Source of the DNA: CAG-1031 sp964556785
GTDB lineage: Bacteria; Bacteroidota; Bacteroidia; Bacteroidales; Muribaculaceae
Direction of reading: 5' to 3'
DNA length: 5,950 nt
Assembly (NCBI GenBank): GCA_964556785.1
Contig: CAZKXM010000100.1
Location: 1 to 5,950, forward strand
Of the stretch, positions 1-5,950 are shown piece by piece. A program made the translations under genes and the position numbers. The notes below the pieces were generated by a model. The model was not told where the DNA came from, ran no database searches, and worked only from the letters and a program-made list of their open reading frames with translations. Within the stretch, counting starts at the first letter, position 1, and every line of letters begins with the position of its first letter.

Positions 1-881
1 AGACCGACGGTTTCCTCAAGAAAACCCATGCAATCACTCACGGTGACTTTACGGGTGCGTTCCTCCACGCCGGTGTCAGCGAGCTCACTATGGCAGCGAT
101 CATGAACGGCATTGTGCTCCATGGCGGCTTGATTGCGGCATGCGGCACATTCTTCGTATTCTCAGATTACATGAAGCCCGCAGTCCGCATGGCTGCCCTG
201 ATGGAGCTCCCGGTGAAATATGTATGGACCCACGATTCCTTCAGGGTGGGAGAGGATGGCCCCACTCATCAGCCCGTGGAACATGAGATGCAGATTCGCC
301 TGCTCGAGCAGATGAACAACCTCTCGGGCAAGCCTGCAATGCTGGTGCTCCGCCCGGCTGATACCGCCGAAACCGTCATTGCTTGGCGCATGGCCATGGA
401 AAACTTCGATTGCCCCACCGCGCTGCTTCTGAGCCGCCAGAATGTTACTGAGCTCCCGGCGCCGGGCGGCAACCGTTTCGACGAGGCCGAAAAGATGGTA
501 AAGGGAGGCTATGTGGTTATGGATGCCAAGAATCCGGCAGTGGTGCTCGTAGGCAACGGATCGGAGGTTTCGCTGCTGTGTAAGGTTGCAGTGCTGCTCG
601 ATGCCGAGAATATTCCCGCAAGAGTTGTGTCGGTACCCTCAACCGGCCTGTTCATGCGACAGACCCGCGACTACCGCAACAGCGTAATTCCTAACGATAT
701 CCCCGTGTTCGGTCTGACAGCCGGTTTACCCGTGAACCTGCGCGAGATCTGCGGACCCGACGCCACCGTCTACGGCCTGGATCGCTTCGGCGCATCGGCT
801 CCCGCCGGTGTGCTCGACGAGAAATTCGGCTTCACTCCCGAGAATATCCTCGGCGAAGTGCGCCGCATGCTCGGCAAATGA
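1..881 (+). CDS. tkt: Transketolase, C-terminal part (5' end outside window)
   Basis: Thiamine-diphosphate enzyme of the non-oxidative pentose phosphate pathway, cytosolic, moving two-carbon ketol units between sugar phosphates. The frame is open from base 3 and about 292 residues are visible, so roughly the first half of a protein usually near 670 residues is missing. Seen directly: HAGVSELTM (fragment residues 22-30) holds the Glu that matches the catalytic Glu411 of E. coli TktA. THDS (76-79) and GEDGPTHQP (83-91) follow; their Asp85 lies 58 residues after that Glu, the same spacing as Asp469 in E. coli, and His89 matches His473. SRQN (144-147) carries the phosphate-binding Arg. A C-terminal domain follows, with GNGSEV, VVSVPST and FGASAP. 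About nine extra residues lie between the His and Arg motifs compared with E. coli, which I believe is usual in Bacteroidota. The Met at base 90 is internal, because catalytic residues precede it. The C-terminus looks complete. The relation to queA is probably positional only. Confidence 0.96.
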   Translation, partial: TDGFLKKTHAITHGDFTGAFLHAGVSELTMAAIMNGIVLHGGLIAACGTFFVFSDYMKPAVRMAALMELPVKYVWTHDSFRVGEDGPTHQPVEHEMQIRLLEQMNNLSGKPAMLVLRPADTAETVIAWRMAMENFDCPTALLLSRQNVTELPAPGGNRFDEAEKMVKGGYVVMDAKNPAVVLVGNGSEVSLLCKVAVLLDAENIPARVVSVPSTGLFMRQTRDYRNSVIPNDIPVFGLTAGLPVNLREICGPDATVYGLDRFGASAPAGVLDEKFGFTPENILGEVRRMLGK

Positions 882-915
882 CAGAGTGAAGGGCTGATTG
901 TCCGACATTTTTTAG

Positions 916-923
916 TATCTTTA
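916..923 (+). promoter_or_regulatory. Candidate Bacteroidota -7 promoter element before queA
   Basis: TATCTTTA matches seven of eight positions of the Bacteroidota -7 consensus TAnnTTTG. It lies in the tkt-queA gap, which is where a promoter for queA-ruvA-sprA would be expected. The support is weak: the nearest TTG that could act as the -33 element (898-900) ends only 15 bases upstream, shorter than the roughly 19 usually described. If the element is real, transcription would start around 927-931, placing the start inside the first arm of the stem-loop at 925-959. Confidence 0.3.
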
Positions 924-924
924 C

Positions 925-959
925 AGCGAAGTGCAGGTCAATATGGCCCGCACTTCGCT
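925..959 (+). other. Intergenic stem-loop between tkt and queA
   Basis: Bases 925-934 (AGCGAAGTGC) pair perfectly with 950-959 (GCACTTCGCT). After one A/C mismatch (935/949), GGTC (936-939) pairs with GGCC (945-948), including one G-U pair, around the five-base loop AATAT. This gives 14 pairs with only one symmetric mismatch. The base of the stem is 43 bases past the tkt stop and 11 bases before the queA ATG. No T-run follows on the + strand (next bases TCCGAATAAAT), and none follows in the right place on the - strand, so it is not a standard intrinsic terminator. It could protect or define the tkt 3' end, or act as a leader structure for queA. The structure is certain as sequence; the role is unknown. 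Confidence 0.6.
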
Positions 960-970
960 TCCGAATAAAT

Positions 971-2194
971 ATGAATCTACAAAATCTTAGCATCGCTGAC
1001 TTCGACTATCCTCTGCCCGACGAGAGAATAGCGCGCTATCCCCTTGCCGACAGGGAGTCGTGTCTGTTATTGGTGCGCGATGCCGGCGGAGAGCTGTCAA
1101 CCCTCCGGTTCCGCGATTTTCCGAAGCTGGTAGGCCCCGACACAATGCTGGTTTACAACAACACCAGAGTCATCAATGCCCGCCTACGCTTCCGCAAGGG
1201 CGCTGGCGAAGACGGCGCACGGATTGAAGTGTTTTGCCTCGAGCCCGCCATGCCGCGCGATTACACCATGAATTTCGCATCGACCGGACCGGTTGAGTGG
1301 ATATGTTTCGTCGGCAATTCAAAGCGCTGGAAAAACGGAACGCTGTCGCAGCAGATCAGAGTGGGTGACCACCAGGTCACCCTCACGGCTGAGCGCATTG
1401 GCCGCGAGGGTAATACTTCGGTTGTGCGGTTTGACTGGGATGATCATGATCTGACTTTCAGCAGCATTATCGAAGCCGCCGGTGAGCTGCCGATTCCCCC
1501 GTATCTCAACAGGCAGACTGAGCAGAGCGATCTGAGTGATTATCAGACCGTGTTTTCCCACGTCGACGGATCAGTCGCTGCGCCCACAGCAGGGCTTCAT
1601 TTCACTCCTGAGTTGCTTAAGGCGGTCGATGCCCGTGGAGCCATGCGGCGCGAAGTCACGCTCCATGTCGGTGCCGGTACATTTCAGCCGGTGAAGGCCG
1701 ACACTATCGGTGAGCATGAGATGCACTCCGAATTCATCAGTGTCGACCGTGAGCTGATCGCTGAACTTGCAGTGTCGCCGCGAAAGGTGGTGGCCGTCGG
1801 CACTACGTCGGTGCGAACCCTCGAGAGTCTTTATCATATCGGATGTATGATTTCCGGCGGAGTTTTCTCCGGAGAGCTGCCGCAATGGTATCCCTACGGA
1901 GAGACTCACCCGCGCCTGGCCCGTGCCGAGGCTTTCGATGCGATCCTGCGCCATATCGATGCACAGGGGAGTGACCGGCTTATCGCCACAACACGTCTGA
2001 TGATTGGCCCCGGCTACGAGTTCAGGGTTGTCGACGGAATGGTGACAAACTTCCACCAGCCGCGGTCAACCCTGCTGCTGCTTGTGTCGGCCTTTCTCGG
2101 CGGAGGCAATGAATGGCGCAGGGTCTACGACTATGCTCTCGATGGCGACTTCCGGTTCCTGAGCTACGGCGACGCATGTTTCTTCACGCATTGA
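971..2194 (+). CDS. queA: QueA-family S-adenosylmethionine:tRNA ribosyltransferase-isomerase, long form
   Basis: The family transfers and isomerises the ribosyl part of S-adenosylmethionine onto 7-aminomethyl-7-deazaguanine at the tRNA wobble position, giving epoxyqueuosine, the penultimate step of queuosine synthesis in the cytosol. Family motifs are in order: DERIARYPLADRES (17-30), YNNTRVINARL (62-72), ELPIPPYLN (172-180), SVAAPTAGLHF (201-211), TLHVGAGTF (230-238), EHEMHSE (248-254), VGTTSVRTLES (276-286), TNFHQPRST (359-367) and SYGDA (398-402). At 407 residues it is about 50 longer than E. coli QueA (356). Most of the excess is residues 287-344, between the VGTTSVRTLES and GPGYEF motifs; a smaller part is near 92-122. 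This resembles an extended paralogue I recall from Bacteroidota, so the exact substrate is less certain than the fold. The start fits the family N-terminus and follows an A-rich leader (GAATAAAT). It is probably the first gene of a unit with ruvA and sprA. Confidence 0.93.
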   Translation: MNLQNLSIADFDYPLPDERIARYPLADRESCLLLVRDAGGELSTLRFRDFPKLVGPDTMLVYNNTRVINARLRFRKGAGEDGARIEVFCLEPAMPRDYTMNFASTGPVEWICFVGNSKRWKNGTLSQQIRVGDHQVTLTAERIGREGNTSVVRFDWDDHDLTFSSIIEAAGELPIPPYLNRQTEQSDLSDYQTVFSHVDGSVAAPTAGLHFTPELLKAVDARGAMRREVTLHVGAGTFQPVKADTIGEHEMHSEFISVDRELIAELAVSPRKVVAVGTTSVRTLESLYHIGCMISGGVFSGELPQWYPYGETHPRLARAEAFDAILRHIDAQGSDRLIATTRLMIGPGYEFRVVDGMVTNFHQPRSTLLLLVSAFLGGGNEWRRVYDYALDGDFRFLSYGDACFFTH

Positions 2195-2227
2195 CTTACA
2201 CAATTACAGATTTGATAAACAAACGTC

Positions 2228-2824
2228 ATGATTGAATTTATCAACGGCCGGATCGACAGTCTCAATCCCGCTGCCGTGGTGATCGACACCGGCGCCATAG
2301 GCTATCTACTCAATATCTCGCTCAACACCTTCACGGCGCTTCAGCAGGTTGGAGAGTCGCAGAGCGTCAGGCTTCTTGTCCACGAAGTGATACGCGAGGA
2401 TGCCCATGTGCTTTACGGTTTCTGCGACAATCGCGAGCGCGAGATGTTCAGGCTGCTCATAGGAGTGTCGGGCATCGGAGCCAACACGGCACGCATGATT
2501 CTGTCGTCGATTCCGGCGGCCGAACTTGAAGTGGTGATAACCTCAGGCGACCATTCACGCCTCAAGAATGTGAAGGGTATCGGAATAAAAACCGCACAAA
2601 GAGTGATTGTCGACCTCCGCGATAAAATAAAACCATCGGAGGCTACGTTAAGCATACAGCCAACCGCTAATCTTGGCGGGGAGGTGTTTGAAGAGGCACT
2701 GTCGGCCCTGGTTATGCTCGGGTTTCAGCGCCAGCAGAGCCAGAAGGTGCTCCGAAAGATCTTCGATGCCGACCCGGCTGTCAGCGTAGAGACCGCTATA
2801 AAGCGTGCTCTGACAATGATGTGA
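2228..2824 (+). CDS. ruvA: Holliday junction branch migration protein RuvA
   Basis: RuvA binds four-way DNA junctions as a tetramer and loads the RuvB hexameric motor for branch migration in recombination repair; RuvC then cuts the junction. The 198 residues match the usual length of about 200 and show all three domains. First is the N-terminal OB-fold (1-65), starting MIEFINGRI and carrying the acidic pin Glu57-Asp58 within IREDAHVLYGF. Next are the two helix-hairpin-helix motifs, GVSGIGANTA (79-88) and VKGIGIKTAQRV (115-126). Last, after a flexible linker (about 135-150), is the C-terminal RuvB-contacting domain with EEALSALVMLGF (155-166). The ATG is fixed by the conserved N-terminus and preceded by the A-rich GATAAACAAACGTC. 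ruvB and ruvC are not adjacent here. The gene starts 33 bases after queA and ends 27 bases before sprA, suggesting co-transcription. It appears intact. Confidence 0.98.
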   Translation: MIEFINGRIDSLNPAAVVIDTGAIGYLLNISLNTFTALQQVGESQSVRLLVHEVIREDAHVLYGFCDNREREMFRLLIGVSGIGANTARMILSSIPAAELEVVITSGDHSRLKNVKGIGIKTAQRVIVDLRDKIKPSEATLSIQPTANLGGEVFEEALSALVMLGFQRQQSQKVLRKIFDADPAVSVETAIKRALTMM

Positions 2825-2825
2825 G

Positions 2826-2855
2826 ATGATGGTGCGGGCGGCTGAGCCGACATGA
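2826..2855 (+). other. Nine-codon reading frame overlapping the sprA start (possible coupling leader)
   Basis: Directly after the ruvA stop, ATG ATG at 2826 opens a nine-codon frame (MMVRAAEPT) whose TGA (2853-2855) overlaps the sprA ATG as ATGA. The same stretch contains a short GC hairpin, CGGC (2839-2842) with GCCG (2846-2849) around TGA, ending two bases before the sprA start. Together these could couple sprA translation to ribosomes leaving ruvA. A frame this short easily arises by chance, so it is recorded as an observation, not as a gene. Confidence 0.2.
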
Positions 2856-5800
2856 GAAAACCGTTGAAAAGATCGCAGACAGTTCTCTTTGCAGTCATGG
2901 CAGCGCTTGTGTGTGCCATGGTTGCGGGCTTGTCGTTCAACGGATATGCGGTTCCGCAGGCTCAGTCGCAATTCGTCACCCCCGGTTTCACACCTCCGGC
3001 TCCCGTAACCCCTCCTGTCCCCGCAGCCACTCCTCAGGATATGGGCCCTGAAATGCCTTATCCTGTTCAGCCCACCGTGCCACAGACCTATGAGGATCTC
3101 ATGGAAGCGGAGTATGCGGCCGATCTCTCCACTCCTTCCAACATCCGCACCGTGGCCGAGTTTGACCCGGCTACAGGATGCTATATCATCCGCACCCGCT
3201 TGGGCGACATGGATATAGCCACTCCGTTCATGCTGTCGCAGGAACAGTATAACAACTGGCAGATGCGCCAGTCGATGCTCGACTATTACCGAAGCCGCAA
3301 TTCTGATCAGGTGTTTAACAAGGACAAGGAGCCGTTCAACATTTTCGACATGAACTTTGCCCTCGGTCCGCTCGAAAAAATTTTTGGCCCAGGCGGAGTG
3401 CAGCTCAAGACCCAGGGATCGATACAGATCAAGATGGGCATTAACTCCAATAAAACCGACAATCCCGCACTCTCGCTCACATCGCGCCGCAAAACATATT
3501 TTGACTTCGATCAGAAGATTCAGGCAACTATCAATGCGTCGGTAGGCGACCGCATGAAGTTTGCGATGACCTATAACACCGCTGCCACCTTCGATTTCGA
3601 TTCAAAGAACATCAAGCTCGGATATGAGGGCAAGGAAGATGATATTGTAAAAAGTATCGAGGCCGGTAACGTGACGATGACAACCGGATCGTCGCTGATT
3701 CGCGGAAGCACGGCCCTGTTCGGTATAAAGTCGACCCTTCAGTTCGGAAAACTGACAGCTACGGCTCTTGTTTCGCAGCAAAACTCGGAGTCGAAGAGCG
3801 TGAGCACCAAGGGAGGCGCCCAGCTCACTGAGTTTTCGGTCAATGCCGACGAGTATGATCAGAACCGTCACTTTTTTCTCGCTCAGTATTTCCGCGAGCA
3901 CTACGATGATTTTGCCTCGCGGCTTCCTTATGTTTCGTCGGGAATCAACATCACGCGAGTTGAGGTGTGGATAACCAACAAGCAGAGCAACTACAATCAG
4001 AGCCGAAACCTTGTGGCGTTTGCCGACCTGGGTGAAAGTTCCGTGCTGACCAACGACTACTGGACAGGAAATCCGGCGGTTCCCGTGCCTGCCAACAGCT
4101 CCAACAATCTTTTATCGACCATCAAGGAGCAGTATCCCGAAGCGCGCAACATCAACACCGTCACTCAGGCTCTCGAACCCCTCGGTGCTTTCGGCATTGA
4201 GGGCGGTGACTCTTATGAGAAGGTTGAGAGCGCCCGCCTGCTCACGTCAAGCGAATACATCCTCAATCCCACACTCGGCTATATCTCCATCAAGAGCGCT
4301 CTCAACAGCGACGAGGTGCTCGCCGTGGCTTATGAGTACACCTATCAGGGAAAGGTTTATCAGGTTGGTGAGTTCTCGGGCGACATCACCTCGACCGAAC
4401 AGTCGATTTATGTAAAGATGCTCAAAGGCACCACTGTCAATCCCCGGAAGCCGGTGTGGCGCCTGATGATGAAGAATGTCTATTCGCTCGGTGCCTATCA
4501 GGTGCAGAAACAGAATTTCAGGCTCAATATCAAGTATCTGAGCGACACCACCGGAACCGCAATCAGCTACCTGCCCGTTCCTCCCATCAACAATCAGACC
4601 CTCCTTCAGGTGATGAACCTCGACCGTCTCGATTCCAATCAGGAGAGCAATCCCGACGGATTCTTCGACTTTATCGAGGGTTACACCGTCCAGGCGTCGA
4701 CCGGCAAGATTATTTTCCCTGTTGCCGAGCCTTTCGGAGCTTATCTCGAGAAAAAGATCGGCAATCCTGTTATAGCAGAGAAGTATGTCTACAAGGAACT
4801 CTACGATTCAACTCTTGTCGTTGCCCGTCAGTTTGCCGACAAAAACAAGTTTATAATCACCGGTAAATATCAGGCATCTAACGGATCGCAGATTCGACTC
4901 GATGCAATGAACATTCCTCGCGGATCGGTTGTGGTGACCGCCGGAGGCGTAACTTTGACCGAGAACAGCGATTACACCGTTGATTATGCGATGGGTATCG
5001 TGACGATCACCAATCAGTCGATCATCGATTCGGGCCAGAGCATCAATGTGACTCTCGAAAACCAGTCGCTCTTCTCCACCCAGCGCAAGACCCTGCTCGG
5101 CCTTGACCTGAGTTATAAGTTCAACAAGAATTTCACCATCGGCGGTACCCTCCTACACTATGGAGAGAAGTCGCTCGTGGAAAAGGTGAATATCGGAGAG
5201 GAGACCGTCAACAACACCATGTTCGGGCTCAATGTGGCTTACAACACCGAGTTCATGTGGCTCACCAACCTGCTCAACAAGATCCCTACAGTTAACGCCA
5301 CTCTTCCCTCAACCCTCAGTCTCACTGCTGAATATGCGCGCCTTGTTCCCCACAAGCAAAAGTCGGGCACAACAAAGGGAAGCTCATACATCGACGATTT
5401 CGAATCGACCCAGACCGGAGTCGATCTGCGGTCGCCCTACTCATGGTTTCTTGCCTCGACCCCCTATGATCCCGGAAACGATGCACTGTTCCCCGAGGCT
5501 GCGCTGTCAAACAACGTTGCTTACGGGCGCAACCGTGCGTTGCTCAACTGGTATTATATCGACCGCATGTTCACCGACCGAAACTCGTCGCTCGCTCCCG
5601 GTTACATCCGCAGCGACCTCGATCAGCTCTCGAACCCTTACGTGCGTGAGGTGACATCGCGCGAAATTTTCCCCGGACGTCAGCTGACCTATGGTGAATC
5701 GTCGACAATCCAGACCCTCAATCTTTCGTTTTATCCCACCGAACGCGGCCCTTACAACCTTGATTCCGACAACATCGACGATCAGGGCTATCTTCTCAAT

Positions 5801-5950
5801 CCCGAACGCAGGTGGGGCGGAATAATGCGCAAGATGGACAATACCAACTTTGAGCAGTCGAACATCGAGTATGTTCAGTTCTGGCTCATGAATCCGTTCC
5901 TTGACGACGAAAATCCCAACCGCGACGGCGGCGATCTTTACTTCAATTTC
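2852..5950 (+). CDS. sprA: T9SS outer-membrane translocon SprA/Sov, N-terminal 1033 residues (3' end outside window)
   Basis: SprA (Sov in Porphyromonas) is the giant outer-membrane beta-barrel that forms the export channel of the type IX secretion system and passes folded cargo with C-terminal sorting domains to the cell surface. About 40% of a protein of usually some 2400 residues is visible, uninterrupted by stops. A signal peptide is evident: RKPLKR, hydrophobic core 11-27, likely cleavage after GYA (33). A proline-rich stretch (44-77, 13 prolines) follows. The N-terminal SprA domain has YFDFDQKIQ (216-224), YNTAATFDF (241-249), EGKEDDI (259-265), IEAGNV (269-274), RHFFLAQYFREHYDDF (339-354) and VEVWITNK (370-377). 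Further on are LTENSDYTV (702-710), likely first barrel strands from about 750, and the family hallmarks YIDDFE (846-851), ALLNWYYID (896-904) and YVREVTSREIFPGR (930-943). The start is firm: an in-frame TGA lies at 2843-2845 and 2852 is the first ATG after it. There is no Shine-Dalgarno sequence. Cys22 is not in a lipobox. Confidence 0.97.
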   Translation, partial: MRKPLKRSQTVLFAVMAALVCAMVAGLSFNGYAVPQAQSQFVTPGFTPPAPVTPPVPAATPQDMGPEMPYPVQPTVPQTYEDLMEAEYAADLSTPSNIRTVAEFDPATGCYIIRTRLGDMDIATPFMLSQEQYNNWQMRQSMLDYYRSRNSDQVFNKDKEPFNIFDMNFALGPLEKIFGPGGVQLKTQGSIQIKMGINSNKTDNPALSLTSRRKTYFDFDQKIQATINASVGDRMKFAMTYNTAATFDFDSKNIKLGYEGKEDDIVKSIEAGNVTMTTGSSLIRGSTALFGIKSTLQFGKLTATALVSQQNSESKSVSTKGGAQLTEFSVNADEYDQNRHFFLAQYFREHYDDFASRLPYVSSGINITRVEVWITNKQSNYNQSRNLVAFADLGESSVLTNDYWTGNPAVPVPANSSNNLLSTIKEQYPEARNINTVTQALEPLGAFGIEGGDSYEKVESARLLTSSEYILNPTLGYISIKSALNSDEVLAVAYEYTYQGKVYQVGEFSGDITSTEQSIYVKMLKGTTVNPRKPVWRLMMKNVYSLGAYQVQKQNFRLNIKYLSDTTGTAISYLPVPPINNQTLLQVMNLDRLDSNQESNPDGFFDFIEGYTVQASTGKIIFPVAEPFGAYLEKKIGNPVIAEKYVYKELYDSTLVVARQFADKNKFIITGKYQASNGSQIRLDAMNIPRGSVVVTAGGVTLTENSDYTVDYAMGIVTITNQSIIDSGQSINVTLENQSLFSTQRKTLLGLDLSYKFNKNFTIGGTLLHYGEKSLVEKVNIGEETVNNTMFGLNVAYNTEFMWLTNLLNKIPTVNATLPSTLSLTAEYARLVPHKQKSGTTKGSSYIDDFESTQTGVDLRSPYSWFLASTPYDPGNDALFPEAALSNNVAYGRNRALLNWYYIDRMFTDRNSSLAPGYIRSDLDQLSNPYVREVTSREIFPGRQLTYGESSTIQTLNLSFYPTERGPYNLDSDNIDDQGYLLNPERRWGGIMRKMDNTNFEQSNIEYVQFWLMNPFLDDENPNRDGGDLYFNF

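Noticed and set aside
90..881. Transketolase gene starting at the ATG at base 90
   Set aside because: The frame is open from base 3, and the catalytic Glu motif HAGVSE lies before this Met, so it is internal.
925..959. Calling the stem-loop a rho-independent terminator
   Set aside because: No T-run follows the stem on the + strand, and none is suitably placed on the - strand, so it was kept only as a structure.
1363..1382. Perfect 8-base inverted repeat with ACCA loop inside queA
   Set aside because: It falls inside a coding stretch (VGDHQVTL) with no neighbouring regulatory context; most likely chance.
1571..2056. 161-codon reverse-strand frame inside queA
   Set aside because: It lies entirely antisense to conserved QueA motifs, and its translation shows no family I recognise.
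2906..2917. Lipoprotein signal at Cys22 of SprA
   Set aside because: The residue before Cys is Val, and the Cys lies inside the hydrophobic core, so there is no lipobox; a standard signal peptide fits better.
3602..3901. 99-codon reverse-strand frame inside sprA
   Set aside because: Antisense to the conserved EGKEDDI and IEAGNV region of SprA; a shadow frame.
4456..4866. 136-codon same-strand frame overlapping sprA
   Set aside because: Arg/Ser/Gln-rich translation typical of an out-of-frame reading; the SprA frame is continuous across it.
5232..5654. 140-codon same-strand frame overlapping sprA
   Set aside because: Low-complexity Ser/Thr/Pro/Arg translation, while the SprA frame here carries YIDDFE and ALLNWYYID.

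Overview
The window looks like chromosomal core DNA from a member of the Bacteroidota, most likely the order Bacteroidales (a gut lineage such as Muribaculaceae would fit, but this is inference). The basis is the last gene, a clear SprA/Sov homologue (outer-membrane translocon of the Bacteroidota-specific type IX secretion system), together with the long Bacteroidota-type QueA and start codons preceded by A-rich leaders instead of Shine-Dalgarno sequences.

Layout, all on the + strand. Bases 1-881 hold the 3' part of a transketolase gene (5' end outside the window). An 89-base gap (882-970) contains a weak Bacteroidota-type promoter candidate and a near-perfect 35-base stem-loop. Then come an extended QueA-family tRNA ribosyltransferase-isomerase (971-2194), the Holliday-junction protein RuvA (2228-2824, 33-base gap) and the first 1033 codons of sprA (2852-5950, 27-base gap, running off the right edge). 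No gene-free stretch exceeds 90 bases. I see no tRNA, rRNA, CRISPR array, insertion sequence or integrase.

The tight spacing and shared strand of queA, ruvA and sprA suggest one transcription unit that starts in the tkt-queA gap. The products have unrelated roles (wobble-base modification of tRNA, recombination repair, protein export), so the unit reads as a housekeeping operon carrying the T9SS channel gene, not as a functional pathway.

I found no convincing new biological system. The points most worth a second look are the divergent long QueA, the stem-loop before it, the presence of an apparently intact sprA, its proline-rich segment after the signal peptide, and a nine-codon reading frame that ends on the sprA start codon. 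All other long reading frames are shadows of these four genes.
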